NCBI RefSeq assembly: GCF_023276435.1
Contig: NZ_JALLPO010000023.1
Coordinates: 1 to 64,000 of the forward strand
DNA: 64,000 nt
Direction of reading: 5' to 3'
From: Sphaerisporangium perillae
GTDB lineage: Bacteria > Actinomycetota > Actinomycetes > Streptosporangiales > Streptosporangiaceae
The translations under genes were made by a program, and so were the position numbers. Under the pieces are notes generated by a model. The model saw nothing but the letters and a program-made list of their open reading frames with translations. It did no database searches and was not told the origin of the DNA. Below, piece after piece: positions 1-9,363 of this stretch. Within the stretch, counting starts at the first letter, position 1. Every line of letters starts with the position of its first letter.

Positions 1-2
1 TG

Positions 3-218
3 GCCTCGGGTCCGGCGCAAGCCCTGGCCATGGTGGACGAGCTGATCGCCTTGGACCGGCTCCCCGGTTCGCATTTGGTTCCGACCGTACGCGGGGAGCT
101 GCTGGCCCGCCTCGGCCGGCGACCGGAAGCGCGCGCCGAGCTGGAGCTAGCGGCCCGGCTGTGCGCCAACCAGCGCGAACGCTCAGTACTGCTGCGCAAG
201 GCGGCCGCGCTGGGCTGA
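3..218 (+). CDS. ECF42-type RNA polymerase sigma factor, C-terminal fragment (5' end outside window)
   Basis: The reading frame is open from the window edge to TGA at 216-218 and gives about 71 residues. The sequence (ALAMVDELIALDRLPGSH, then VPTVRGELLARLGR, then ARAELELAARL and a final basic/hydrophobic helix) matches the tetratricopeptide-like tail found on ECF sigma factors of the SigI/ECF42 type. The same tail ends the complete sigma gene at 9360-10592. Only the tail is visible, so promoter-binding regions cannot be checked. Identification rests on the similarity of the tail and its position at a gene end. Confidence 0.75.
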   Translation, partial: ASGPAQALAMVDELIALDRLPGSHLVPTVRGELLARLGRRPEARAELELAARLCANQRERSVLLRKAAALG

Positions 219-542
219 CTTCTCCACAGTCCCAGACGGTTCGATCCTTCAGTTCAGCTGGCCGATTTCGGACCGGGGGCAGATGCTGACCGGTCTGTCC
301 GTTTGGGAAACAACTCCGTCTCATCGAAGTTGGCGATTCTCAAAGGATCAACGGCGCACGGGCACGTGGACCTTGGGCAGCCGCGCGACCTGCGGCAGAA
401 GAGTGCGCTGTCAGCAGCCTCAGGCCAACGGGCGGTCAACCGCCTGGCCAGGCGGGAACGGCGGCAGGTCAGCGTCGTCGACTGCCTCCCGGCGGTGACG
501 GGACGACCAGGGACTGTCGGCCCCGCGTGTCATGCTGAGCTC

Positions 543-845
543 GTGGTGGTCGTATTCGATGCCGAGCTGTGGATATGGGATGCCCGGCGCGATGACAGTT
601 GGACGTTCGTCAGTCTGCCGGCCGAGGCGTCCGAGGAGATCCAGGACTTGGCCCGCGGGCCGCGACGCGGCTTCGGTTCGTTGCGGGTGCGAGTCACGAT
701 CGGCGCCACCACATGGACGACCTCGATCTTCCCGGACACCGCGCAGGGCAGCTACGCGCTGCCCATCAAGCGCGCCGTCCGCACGGCCGAAGCCCTCCAG
801 GTCGGCGACATCGCGACCGTGACCGTCGAACTGGTCGACTTTTGA
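543..845 (+). CDS. DUF1905 domain protein
   Basis: About 100 residues starting at GTG 543 (or GTG 546). It contains FDAELWIW near the start, then a central GPRRGFGSLRVRVTIG block and a terminal SYALPIKRAVRTAEAL segment, the hallmarks of DUF1905 proteins, which fold as small beta-barrels. A longer in-frame extension back to 303 exists, but its codon use and sequence look non-coding, and family members begin just before the FDAELW motif. The role is unknown; DUF1905 proteins are often paired with YdeI-type proteins. No neighbour supports a pathway. Confidence 0.8.
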   Translation: MVVVFDAELWIWDARRDDSWTFVSLPAEASEEIQDLARGPRRGFGSLRVRVTIGATTWTTSIFPDTAQGSYALPIKRAVRTAEALQVGDIATVTVELVDF

Positions 846-951
846 CCTCGGGACAAGTCAGGATCAGCGCACGATCTGCGATGGAAGCGGATGTTCAGCG
901 CCGTCAGGGCGGGCAGTCCGTTGCGCGTGGCGACGATCACAATCCGCGACG

Positions 952-1320
952 CTACCCGGCCTGCCCGTTCACCTCGAGGGTGACGCCTGCCTTCTCGGCC
1001 CAGAAGGCGAGCAGGCCGGCTATCTCCGCGACCCTCGGGAACGGCGCCGGGTAAGACCAGACCACGTCCTCGGCCACACCGTCACCGGTCTGAACCGACC
1101 AGTAGACGGCGTCGCCCTTGAACGGACAGTGCGACGTCGTGGTCGATGATCTGAGCAAATCCGTATGTACGTCCGCCGGCGGCAGGTAGTACCGCGATGG
1201 ACAACCCGTCTCGGTGAGCACGACCGGCCGGGAGGAGGTCGCGACAACCACGTCCTTGACCCGCACCACGACCTGATCCGATATAGGCGTGACCTCTATG
1301 TCATGTCCTCGTGTCTTCAT
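952..1320 (-). CDS. DUF427 domain protein
   Basis: A 122-residue protein with the DUF427 pattern: an ETGCPSRYYLP block at about residues 38-50, HCPFKGDAVYWSV near 64-76, and a C-terminal VAEDVVWSYPAPFPRVAEI segment. The family is a small cytoplasmic beta fold of unknown biochemical function, common in actinomycetes. The start ATG at 1320 fits the family length. It is convergent with the DUF1905 gene, with about 100 bases between them. No operon partner is evident. Confidence 0.85.
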   Translation of the reverse strand: MKTRGHDIEVTPISDQVVVRVKDVVVATSSRPVVLTETGCPSRYYLPPADVHTDLLRSSTTTSHCPFKGDAVYWSVQTGDGVAEDVVWSYPAPFPRVAEIAGLLAFWAEKAGVTLEVNGQAG

Positions 1321-1461
1321 AGACCGATTCCATCAGACGTTTCCCTGCGGCAACGAGCGGAACGCTTCACGGCATGTGAGTGAAGCGGCATTGTTTTATG
1401 GGGACTGATCATCGGTGGTCGCGTTGCGGGAAGCGCTCCTGGACGGATCGTATCGAGAGAT

Positions 1462-2490
1462 TCAACGGAGCCAGTCTTCTGTGGTTCCCTCTGCCGTGGG
1501 CGTCTCGCGTGTTGCGGGGTCCCCGATGAGGTTCATTGAGACCGTCCATAGCTTCCGGGCGGCGCCGGGGTCGAGTGCCCATTCCTTGACGCCGTGGCTG
1601 TGGTCGAACAGATCCGCATCGTCGGCTGCCGTGTAGGCCTCGCGTCCGTCGTCAAGGTAGTGGCCGCCGGTGTGGGCAAATTCGGGGGCGACCGCCGCGA
1701 CGAGCGTGGTGGCGGCGCCCTGCTGGACAGTTTTGTAGACGAAGGCCCCGGAAGCCTCGGCCGCGGCCAGATAGTCTTTTTGCTTTTGTGTGAAGTCCCT
1801 TTGCAGTCCCGTAGAGACGCCGCCGGGGTTGACTGCGTTCGCGACGATGCCGTCGGTGGCCCAGCGGCGCGAGGCTTCGACCGCGAAGAGCGAGTTGGCG
1901 GTCTTGGACTGCGCGTACGCGGCCTGAGGGTCGTATTCGCGCCGCTCGAAGTGGATGTCGTCGAATACGACCGGCGACCTCATATGTGCCGTGGAGCTGA
2001 GCGAGACGATACGGGCCCCGCCCCGTTCGCGGGCGCCTGCGGCGAGGGCTTCGTGCAAGCCGAGGCTCAGGGCGAAGTGGCCGAGATGATTGGTGGCGAA
2101 TTGAAGTTCCCAGCCCTCTGGGGTTCGGATCAGGTTGCTGACGATGACGCCGGCGTTGTTGATCAGGACGTGCAGCGGTTCGGTCCACCGGTTGGAGAAC
2201 TCGGCGATGGAGGACCTGTCGACGAGATCGAGTGCGCTGACGTGAATGTTGCCGTTGCCGGTCGACTGTGCGATGTCCTCGGCTGTTTTGATGCCGGCGT
2301 CGGTGTTGCGGACCGCAAGGGTGACTTCAGCACCGGCGCGCGCGAGGGAGCGGGCTGTCTCCACGCCGATCCCCGACGATGCGCCGGTGACGATGGCGCG
2401 GACGCCGGTGAGGTCGAGCCCCTCCACGACGTCGTCAGCGGTGCTGCTGACGTCGAATCGAGTGGTGATCAAGCGATGGGGTGTTGGCAT
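1462..2490 (-). CDS. short-chain dehydrogenase/reductase (SDR), retinol-dehydrogenase-like
   Basis: A 342-residue NAD(P)-dependent oxidoreductase. The glycine-rich cofactor motif TGASSGIGVE lies near residues 36-45, LINNAGV at about 109-115, a serine-rich VSLSSTAH strand near 160, and the catalytic YAQSK motif near 190. It is longer than the 250-residue core SDRs and matches the extended light-dependent protochlorophyllide/retinol-dehydrogenase-like group. It is divergent from the TetR regulator at 2638, with 147 bases between starts, so TetR control is likely. The substrate is unknown. Confidence 0.9.
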   Translation of the reverse strand: MPTPHRLITTRFDVSSTADDVVEGLDLTGVRAIVTGASSGIGVETARSLARAGAEVTLAVRNTDAGIKTAEDIAQSTGNGNIHVSALDLVDRSSIAEFSNRWTEPLHVLINNAGVIVSNLIRTPEGWELQFATNHLGHFALSLGLHEALAAGARERGGARIVSLSSTAHMRSPVVFDDIHFERREYDPQAAYAQSKTANSLFAVEASRRWATDGIVANAVNPGGVSTGLQRDFTQKQKDYLAAAEASGAFVYKTVQQGAATTLVAAVAPEFAHTGGHYLDDGREAYTAADDADLFDHSHGVKEWALDPGAARKLWTVSMNLIGDPATRETPTAEGTTEDWLR

Positions 2491-2590
2491 GGAAGCCTCC
2501 TGAAGGACGGATGGTCAGAGCGATGAGGCAGGCCGGGTCCTATCCGCGTGACACTCGACCGGCAGCACCCAGCACCCAGCACTCAAGACT

Positions 2591-2631
2591 AACTATACGC
2601 GAACTGCTTATTCTATATAGTACGTTTAGTT
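2591..2631. promoter_or_regulatory. candidate TetR operator / divergent promoter
   Basis: An AT-rich island in the 147-base gap between the divergent SDR and TetR genes. An imperfect inverted repeat has outer arms AACTATACG (2591-2599) and CGTTTAGTT (2623-2631), whose reverse complement is AACTAAACG. It ends a few bases before the TetR start codon, so it would cover the TetR promoter and allow autoregulation. Function is inferred from layout. Confidence 0.5.
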
Positions 2632-2637
2632 GATGGT

Positions 2638-3285
2638 ATGCTGTCGCTCGTGAGCGACCCCGAGCCCGCGATCGGCGAAGAGAGCGCGACTGAGAGTGGT
2701 CGGCGGGAGCAGGTCCTGGGGGCCGCGCTCGTCACCTTTGCCCGCTACGGGTACAAGAAGACGTCGATGGAGGATGTCGCCCGGGCTGCGGACATCTCTC
2801 GTCCGGGTCTGTACTTCCTCTTCACTTCGAAGCAGAACCTGTTCCGGGCCGCCGTCACCCATGCCCTTGACGACGATGTCGATGCCGCGAAGCGGTCTCT
2901 GGCCGACACTCAGCGCCCACTCCGCGATCGTCTGATCGAGGCGTTCGACTTATGGACCGGGCGTTACGTCGGTCCTCTGGCGAAAGAGGTCGCCATCTTG
3001 ATGGAGACCAATCCGGAGCTACTGGGTCCTATTGTCACTGACTACCCCAAGCGTTTTGTCGAGATGGTCACGGATGCCGTCGCCGCCGACCTGCCTCCTC
3101 GGAGCGCGGGTATGGCAGAGGACGTGGCCCGGACGTTGCTGAGCACTGCCGGCGGCGTCAAGCACGAAGCGACCACTCGAGAAGAGTTTGTCGCGCGAAT
3201 GACCATCGGCGTCGACCTTTTCATGTCAGCCCTCAATTGCAGCGCACGGCATACTCCTTCTGAAGGCGGTAATCCAGGAGCCTGA
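2638..3285 (+). CDS. TetR/AcrR family transcriptional regulator
   Basis: A 215-residue regulator. The N-terminal helix-turn-helix is clear: VLGAALVTFARYGYKKTS, then MEDVARAADISRPGLYFLF and TSKQNLFRA, at about residues 22-65. A ligand-binding C-terminal domain of all-alpha character follows. ATG 2638 is used; another ATG five bases upstream is out of frame. Gene order (divergent from an SDR over a shared AT-rich operator region) suggests it represses the SDR and itself, probably in response to a small hydrophobic substrate of that enzyme. Confidence 0.9.
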   Translation: MLSLVSDPEPAIGEESATESGRREQVLGAALVTFARYGYKKTSMEDVARAADISRPGLYFLFTSKQNLFRAAVTHALDDDVDAAKRSLADTQRPLRDRLIEAFDLWTGRYVGPLAKEVAILMETNPELLGPIVTDYPKRFVEMVTDAVAADLPPRSAGMAEDVARTLLSTAGGVKHEATTREEFVARMTIGVDLFMSALNCSARHTPSEGGNPGA

Positions 3286-3559
3286 CATTTACGCCAGCCG
3301 GAAGCTGGCAGCGGCTGGTGGGCAGGCTCGACCCGACGTATTGGCCACCACCTTCCGCAGGTCCCGTCAGGCACACTCGCCCATGGCCGTCATGCACTCA
3401 ATTCGGCAATGTGGTGCTCCCGTACGCGCGGTTCAGCGGTATGAGTGAGCGTTACCGTGCGTAGAACCTTGCCCGCTTAGGAGCTGTGCCGCGGTCCACG
3501 GGTGGTCGTTGCGCTACCCGGTTAAGCCGAGGCATGGTCTGACCGCCTACGGTAGTGGA

Positions 3560-4669
3560 GTGACATCGGAGGCAGGGGCAGCGGCCGATCGCCGTGCAGC
3601 CGCACGACGCGGCTGCACGAGGTGGCTCGTCGGGCACGGTGACGTCACTCCCCGGGCCTGGCTGCAGGAGCTCGCCGACGCGGCGACCGAGCCCGACCTT
3701 GACCGTTACGGGGGCGGGGGTGAGGTCGAGCTGCTCGAGCGCGAGGTGGCCGAGCTGCTCGGCAAGGAAGACGCGGCGTTCATGCCCAGCGGTGTGATGG
3801 CACAGCAGGCCGCCCTGCGTTCCTGGGTCGAGCGCTCCTGCACCGACGCGGTGGCCGTGCATGGGCTCTCGCACCTTGCTCTGCGCCAGCTCGATGCGCT
3901 GTCCGAGTTGCACCACCTGCGCGTCCAGCACCTGACGCGCGACTCACGCCCGGTCACCGCTGCCGACCTCGACCACGTCGCCGGACCCCTTGCTGCGGTG
4001 AGCATCGAACTGCCGCTGCGCGACGCCGGCTATTTGCTCCCGACCTGGGAGGATCTCGTCACGTTCAGCAGCAGGGCCCGCGAGCGTGGCGTGCCTGTGC
4101 ATCTCGACGGGGCGCGGCTGTGGGAGAGCCGGCCGTTTTACGGCCGGCCGCATGCAGAGATCGCCGCTCTCGCCGACTCCGTTTACGTCTCGTTCTACAA
4201 GGGGCTTGGCGGGATGGCCGGCGCGGCATTGGCAGGTCCCGCCGACCTCGTGGCGCAGGCTCGTCGCTGGCGCTTGCGGCACGGCGGCACGCTCTTCACC
4301 CTGCTGCCGTATGCCGTTGCGGCACGCGACGGGCTCGCGAAGCGGTTACCGCGTATGGGCTCGTACGTAGTCCGCGCTCGCGAGCTCGCCGTCGGCCTAG
4401 ACACGCTCGACGGCGTGCGCGTGCTACCGCAGCCACCGCACACCAACGCGTTCCGCGTCTTCGTAGACCTCCCGGCCGATCGCCTTGAGGAGGCGACGGT
4501 ACGCATGATGGAGACCGACAGAGTCGCCCTGGCGTCCTGGTGGCGCGAAGCCGACGTGCCGGGGTGGGCGATGACCGAGCTCACCGTCGGCGACGCGACG
4601 CTCGACTGGGACGTGAAAGAACAGCTCGCGGCCCTGAGCACCTTGTACGCCAGCGCTCGGACGCCCTGA
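3560..4669 (+). CDS. threonine aldolase / beta-eliminating lyase family PLP enzyme
   Basis: A PLP-dependent fold-type I enzyme of 369 residues from GTG 3560; the frame stays open to 3509, but family members start near here. Recognisable blocks are AAFMPSGVMAQQAALR, the conserved HGLSHLAL region, the cofactor aspartate in VPVHLDGARLWE, and the Schiff-base lysine in SFYKGLGG at about residue 214. The family cleaves beta-hydroxy amino acids to glycine and an aldehyde. It stands alone. Its 3' end abuts an IS256-type transposase fragment 20 bases away, so sequence downstream of it may have been lost. Confidence 0.85.
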   Translation: MTSEAGAAADRRAAARRGCTRWLVGHGDVTPRAWLQELADAATEPDLDRYGGGGEVELLEREVAELLGKEDAAFMPSGVMAQQAALRSWVERSCTDAVAVHGLSHLALRQLDALSELHHLRVQHLTRDSRPVTAADLDHVAGPLAAVSIELPLRDAGYLLPTWEDLVTFSSRARERGVPVHLDGARLWESRPFYGRPHAEIAALADSVYVSFYKGLGGMAGAALAGPADLVAQARRWRLRHGGTLFTLLPYAVAARDGLAKRLPRMGSYVVRARELAVGLDTLDGVRVLPQPPHTNAFRVFVDLPADRLEEATVRMMETDRVALASWWREADVPGWAMTELTVGDATLDWDVKEQLAALSTLYASARTP

Positions 4670-4690
4670 CGCGCCATTAATCTCGGGGGT

Positions 4691-5295
4691 TTGACCTCGT
4701 CCATCACCTGTTCGGTGATCCGGGAGACCGTCTCGGCCGACAGTTCGGTGCCGTACACCTGGGCCAGGTGGTGGACGATGTCGCGGACCGTCATGCCGTG
4801 GGCGTACAGGCTGATGACCATGTCGTCCAGCCCGCCGGCGACCCGGCCGGCGCGTTTGGGCACCAGCACCGGCTCGAAGGTGGCGGCCCGGTCACGCGGC
4901 ACCGCCAATTCGATCGGCCCGACGCCGGTCTGGACCCGCTTGCGGATCGTGCCGTTGCGGGAGTTACCAGAGTTGTAGCCGGCCGGGCTGTGCCGGTCAT
5001 AGCCCAGGTGCGCGGCCATCTCGGCTTCCAGCGCCCGCTCCAGCACGGCTTTGACCAGGTCGCCCAGCATGCTGCCCTCGCCGGTCAGGCGTAGCCCGCC
5101 GGCCTCGTCGCGGGATCGTGCCAGCAGCTCGTCCAGTAGCCGGTCGTCGATCAGCTCACGCAGCGGACGCTTGACCATGCGCGTCAGCGTAGACGAACGA
5201 TCACTGCCGGTAGTCGATGCTGGATCGTCGACACTCTCGATCACTGACACGATGATTGTTCTCCCCCCGAAGAAGTGGGTGTTCCCACAGGTCAC
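4691..5295 (-). pseudogene. IS256 (mutator)-family transposase, truncated
   Basis: The minus-strand reading gives the first half of an IS256-type transposase: LIDDRLLDELLARSRDE, LVKAVLERALEAEMAAHLGY, NSGNSRNGT, then IELAVPRDRAATFEPVLVPK, MVISLYAHGMTVRDI and ITEQVMDEVK. The likely start is ATG 5178, with an in-frame extension to 5295. Similarity stops at about 4691, just before the first catalytic aspartate region of the family. The frame then runs on as nonsense antisense to the threonine aldolase. The DDE catalytic core is therefore missing and the protein cannot be active. The left junction lies within 20 bases of the aldolase stop codon. Confidence 0.85.
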
Positions 5296-5299
5296 TTGC

Positions 5300-5499
5300 T
5301 TCCCTGAAGATCACTCCTTACACACCTGGAGAGATACCCCCGTCATAGCTTTCCGGGTAGGGGTCGGTGGCCTCGATGCGGTACACGTCGCAGATGATGA
5401 GGTCGCGGATCTTGCGGGGGTCATGGCGGTGATTCCGGTCAGCAGGGCGGCGCGCAGGATCGTGCGGCGCCGGGGTGAAGTGCGGTCCTGCTGGTACAC
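5300..5499 (-). pseudogene. short frameshifted coding remnant, unknown product
   Basis: From ATG 5499 the minus strand reads MYQQDRTSPRRRTILRAALL, then TGITAM, a twin-arginine-like basic and hydrophobic start with strongly GC-biased third positions. After about residue 27 that frame loses codon bias. A neighbouring frame then carries a coherent, strongly biased stretch, RKIRDLIICDVYRIEA, then TDPYPESYDGGIS and a TAA stop. This pattern suggests one frame shift near 5415-5420 in a small secreted or exported protein gene, next to the IS256 remnant. I do not recognise the family. It could instead be two unrelated short frames. Confidence 0.35.
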
Positions 5500-5586
5500 A
5501 GATAGGCCCTTCTCTCAGGGATCTGGCAGCGGGACGGCGAGCGGCCGGCGATGCGGCTGCTCGCCCCTTGGGGTGGCGGGTTCGGG

Positions 5587-6438
5587 TCAGGCGTCCAGGC
5601 GACGCTTAGCAAGCCAGGTGACGATCTCGGGGTCGTGGTGGTCGAAGAACAGGGAGCTGCCGGTGTCGAGGGTGGCGATCTGGGCCATCTGCTCGTCGGT
5701 GAGCTGGAAGTCGAAGACGTCGAGGTTCTCCGCCATGCGCTCGGCGCGCACCGACTTGGGGATGGCGACGACGCCGCGCTGGGTCAGCCAGCGCAGCACG
5801 ACCTGCGCGACCGACTTCCCGTACTCCTTGCCGATCTCGGCCAGCAGCGGGTTGGTGAACAGGTCGTTCTTGCCCTCGGCGAAGCCGCCCCAGGACTGGA
5901 TCTGCACGCCGTGCTCGCGCATGAGGTCCTGGTAGTCGGCGCGCTGGAAGAAGGGATGGGTCTCGATCTGATTGACCTGCGGGGTGATCTCGTTGTTGAC
6001 GATCAGGTCGATCAGGCGGTCGGGGTAGAAATTGGCGACGCCGATCGCTTTGGCCGTCCCCTCGCGGTTCAGCGCCTCCATGGCGCGCCACTGGCCGTAG
6101 ACGTCGCCGAAGGGCTGGTGCATCAGGTAGAGGTCGAGGTAGTCCAGTCCCAGCTTGTTCAGGGAGGTCTCGAACGCTCGCTTGGTGTTGTCCTCGGCGG
6201 GGGCGTCCTGGACCCACAGCTTGGTGGTGACGAACAGGTCCTCGCGGGCGATGCCGCTGGACTCGATGGCGCGGCCGACGGCTTCTTCGTTGCCGTAGGC
6301 GGCGGCGGTGTCCAGCAGTCGGTAGCCGGCGGCGAGCGCGTCGGAGACGGCGCGTTCGGTGCCCTCGGCGGGGATCTGGTAGACGCCGAAGCCGAGGAGC
6401 GGCATCTCGACGCCGTTGTTGAGGGTGACGGTCTGCAT
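5587..6438 (-). CDS. aldo/keto reductase (AKR5-like, 2,5-diketo-gluconate reductase type)
   Basis: A 283-residue NADPH-dependent reductase. ATG 6438 has an AAGGA ribosome-binding site about ten bases upstream; the in-frame extension to 6534 lacks one. The AKR signature is complete: [12 protein letters not shown] at the N-terminus, the catalytic tetrad region [15 protein letters not shown] (Asp and Tyr), VTTKLWV (Lys), YLMHQPFGD (His), and the cofactor motif [13 protein letters not shown] near residue 235. It reduces an aldehyde or ketone sugar-like substrate that cannot be specified. Directly upstream on the same strand are the remnants of a zinc-alcohol-dehydrogenase and a second aldo-keto reductase. 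Confidence 0.92.
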   Translation of the reverse strand: MQTVTLNNGVEMPLLGFGVYQIPAEGTERAVSDALAAGYRLLDTAAAYGNEEAVGRAIESSGIAREDLFVTTKLWVQDAPAEDNTKRAFETSLNKLGLDYLDLYLMHQPFGDVYGQWRAMEALNREGTAKAIGVANFYPDRLIDLIVNNEITPQVNQIETHPFFQRADYQDLMREHGVQIQSWGGFAEGKNDLFTNPLLAEIGKEYGKSVAQVVLRWLTQRGVVAIPKSVRAERMAENLDVFDFQLTDEQMAQIATLDTGSSLFFDHHDPEIVTWLAKRRLDA

Positions 6439-6476
6439 GAGCGGTATGTCCTTCGCTGTGCTCGTGGGAGGGGAGG

Positions 6477-6635
6477 TCAGGGGCGGATGAGGGCCTTGAG
6501 GACCTGGCGGTCGGCCATGGCCCGGTAGGCGCACAGGCCGACCGCGCCGTCGCCGACGACGAGCACCGCGTCGCCGCGGCCGACGCCGGCGGTGACGGCG
6601 CCGTGGTGGCCGGTGGTCGGTACTACTCCAAACAG
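6477..6635 (-). pseudogene. zinc-dependent alcohol dehydrogenase, internally deleted remnant
   Basis: The minus strand reads [18 protein letters not shown], then [12 protein letters not shown], then [16 protein letters not shown] and a TGA at 6477-6479. The first two pieces are the zinc-alcohol-dehydrogenase segment that enters the Rossmann GxGxxG loop. The last piece is the typical extreme C-terminus of the same family. They are joined in frame with the roughly 150 residues normally between them missing, and the N-terminal catalytic domain is absent too. This is an eroded gene caught between two aldo-keto reductase genes; no product is expected. Confidence 0.7.
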
Positions 6636-6657
6636 GAGAGTCTGGGGGTGCGGGAGG

Positions 6658-7627
<970 letters not shown>

Positions 7628-7843
7628 CTCGCCTTCTCCGGTTGGTGGCGTTGCTCGATTCTTCACTCTCGCCCGGTCCGGCAGGTCGCGCCGGGTAGAG
7701 CCTGGGCGACGGCGAGGGGTCGGCGTCTCCCTCATTCACCTTCGCCCGGATTGCTCCGGTGTGGCAGGGCGGGCTCTTCAGGGGTAATGACAGGGCCCCC
7801 CTCCCGCCCGGGCAGCGGGTGCCCAGCGGGTGAGACTGGAGTC

Positions 7844-8755
7844 ATGGCATCCGAGAGCGCGCACAGCGAGGGCGCCGAGCTGGGCCGCTACCTGCGCGCC
7901 CGCCGCACCCAGACCAGCCCCGAACACGTCGGCCTCACCGTCGGCGCCGGCATTCGCCGTACCCCCGGTCTGCGCCGCGAGGAGCTGGCCACCCTCGCCG
8001 GGATCAGCATCGACTACTACGTGCGCCTGGAACGCGGCAAGGAGACCCGCCCCAGCCCTGCCGTCCTCGACTCCCTCGCCCGCGCCCTGCACATGGACGA
8101 TCAGGAACACCAGCACCTGCGCGAGCTCGCCGCCCGTGCGGCCCGCTACGCGCCCGAACCGCCCCCGGCGCCAAGCCGCACCGTGCGCCCCCACCTGAAG
8201 CTGCTGCTGGAGTCGCTGCGCCCGAACCCCGCCTACGTAATCAGCCGCAGCATGGACATGCTGGCCTGGAACCCCGGCGGCCTCGCCCTATACGCGGGCC
8301 TGGAAGACTGGCCGGCCAAGCACCGCAACCTCGCCCGATACCTCTTCCTCCACCCGGCCGCGCGTGATCTGTTCCCGGACTGGGACCGCCAGATCACCGG
8401 CTGCGTCGCCCGGCTGCGCGCCGTCGCCGGCACCGCCCCCGACGCTCCCGACCTGACCAACCTGGTCGGTGAGCTCCTCCTCAAGAGCCCCGACTTCGCC
8501 CGGCTGTGGGAGCGCTACGAGGTCACCGGCCGCAAGCCCGCGCAGAAGACCTTCCACCACCCCCGCGTCGGCACGGTCACGCTCACCTCCCAGTCCATGC
8601 AGCTGGAAGGCACCCCCGGCCAGCGCATCGGCGTCTACACCGCCGAACCCGGCACCCCCGACCACGACGCCCTGCTCCTGCTCGACATGACCGCTCCCCA
8701 AGCTGAACAGCGCTCGGCGCGGTCGGACGCGGAACAGCACCGCCAGCGGCCGTAA
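7844..8755 (+). CDS. XRE-family regulator with MmyB-like ligand-binding domain
   Basis: A 303-residue regulator from ATG 7844. The N-terminal helix-turn-helix (residues about 12-85) contains LGRYLRARRTQTSPEHVGL, RRTPGLRREELATLAGIS and YYVRLERGKETRPSPAVLD, the strongly conserved MmyB/SCO4944-like arrangement. The C-terminal half has the family MDMLAWNPGGLALY and RYLFLHPAARDLF blocks of the MltR-type ligand-binding fold, which binds fatty-acid-like ligands in characterised members. It is divergent from the frameshifted aldo-keto reductase, with 216 bases between starts. Such pairs are common, and it likely controls the reductase cluster. The family relation is certain; the target is inferred. 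Confidence 0.92.
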   Translation: MASESAHSEGAELGRYLRARRTQTSPEHVGLTVGAGIRRTPGLRREELATLAGISIDYYVRLERGKETRPSPAVLDSLARALHMDDQEHQHLRELAARAARYAPEPPPAPSRTVRPHLKLLLESLRPNPAYVISRSMDMLAWNPGGLALYAGLEDWPAKHRNLARYLFLHPAARDLFPDWDRQITGCVARLRAVAGTAPDAPDLTNLVGELLLKSPDFARLWERYEVTGRKPAQKTFHHPRVGTVTLTSQSMQLEGTPGQRIGVYTAEPGTPDHDALLLLDMTAPQAEQRSARSDAEQHRQRP

Positions 8756-8957
8756 GCGAAGCACCCGGCTCGATCAGCGGATGCAGCATCTGGTGCACGC
8801 ACCTGTTGGGCGGCCATAGAGGCGAACCCGACGCCGAAGCGCCACACTGCGGCCATCGGCGTCTGCGTTCGCCCACGAAGCCGTCCCGGATTGTGCGAAC
8901 CCGCGCGCTTCTGCTCGAGGCGTACCAGAAGATCCTCGAAAGAAATCTCGGAGTCGG

Positions 8958-8984
8958 TGTCGGATCGGGGCAGAGGTGTTCGTA
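8958..8984 (+). promoter_or_regulatory. candidate ECF42 promoter upstream of YCII gene
   Basis: TGTCGG at 8958-8963 is followed after 17 bases by CGTA at 8981-8984, ending 55 bases before the YCII start codon. This resembles the promoter reported for ECF42 sigma factors (TGTCGA in the -35 and CGTC/CGAC in the -10), with one mismatch in each box. It would allow the downstream sigma factor to control its own operon. The match is suggestive only. Confidence 0.3.
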
Positions 8985-9039
8985 GTAGGGGTGAGCGGCC
9001 GCCCACGAGGGTGCCCCGAAACACAGGAGATGATCCGAG

Positions 9040-9363
9040 ATGCAGTACATGGTTTCCGTGATCTTTGACAAGGCCGGCATGGCCACCCCGGACGAGCAGG
9101 CTGCGATCGACGTGTTCAACGACCGGCTCGTGGCCGAAGGCCACTGGGTCTTCGCCGGCGGTCTCGGGGCGCCCACCACGGCCACTGTGATCGACAACCG
9201 GGGTGGGGAGGCGATGTTCACCGATGGGCCCTTCCTGGAGTCGAAGGAGTTCCTCGGCGGCTTCTGGATCATCGAGGCCGCGGACCTCGACGTGGCGCTC
9301 AAGCTGGCCGCCGAGGGGTCGAAGGCCTGCAATCGGAAGATCGAGGTGCGGCCGTTCCGGTGA
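9040..9363 (+). CDS. YCII/DGPF-domain protein
   Basis: A 107-residue YCII-related protein with the diagnostic DGPFLESKEFLGGFWIIEA motif at about residues 67-85. ATG 9040 is preceded by an AGGAGATGAT region. DGPF proteins of this size are the usual genomic partner of ECF42 sigma factors, and here the stop TGA overlaps the GTG of the sigma gene. Their biochemical role is unknown; the ferredoxin-like fold is the established property. Co-translation with the sigma factor is expected from the 4-base overlap. Confidence 0.9.
   Translation: MQYMVSVIFDKAGMATPDEQAAIDVFNDRLVAEGHWVFAGGLGAPTTATVIDNRGGEAMFTDGPFLESKEFLGGFWIIEAADLDVALKLAAEGSKACNRKIEVRPFR

Noticed and set aside
303-542. N-terminal extension of the DUF1905 protein
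   Set aside because: Codon bias and family length both indicate a start at 543 or 546.
4195-4690. Apparent fusion of the IS256 transposase with about 165 further residues
   Set aside because: The extra stretch is antisense to threonine aldolase and has no transposase features; the element is simply truncated near 4691.
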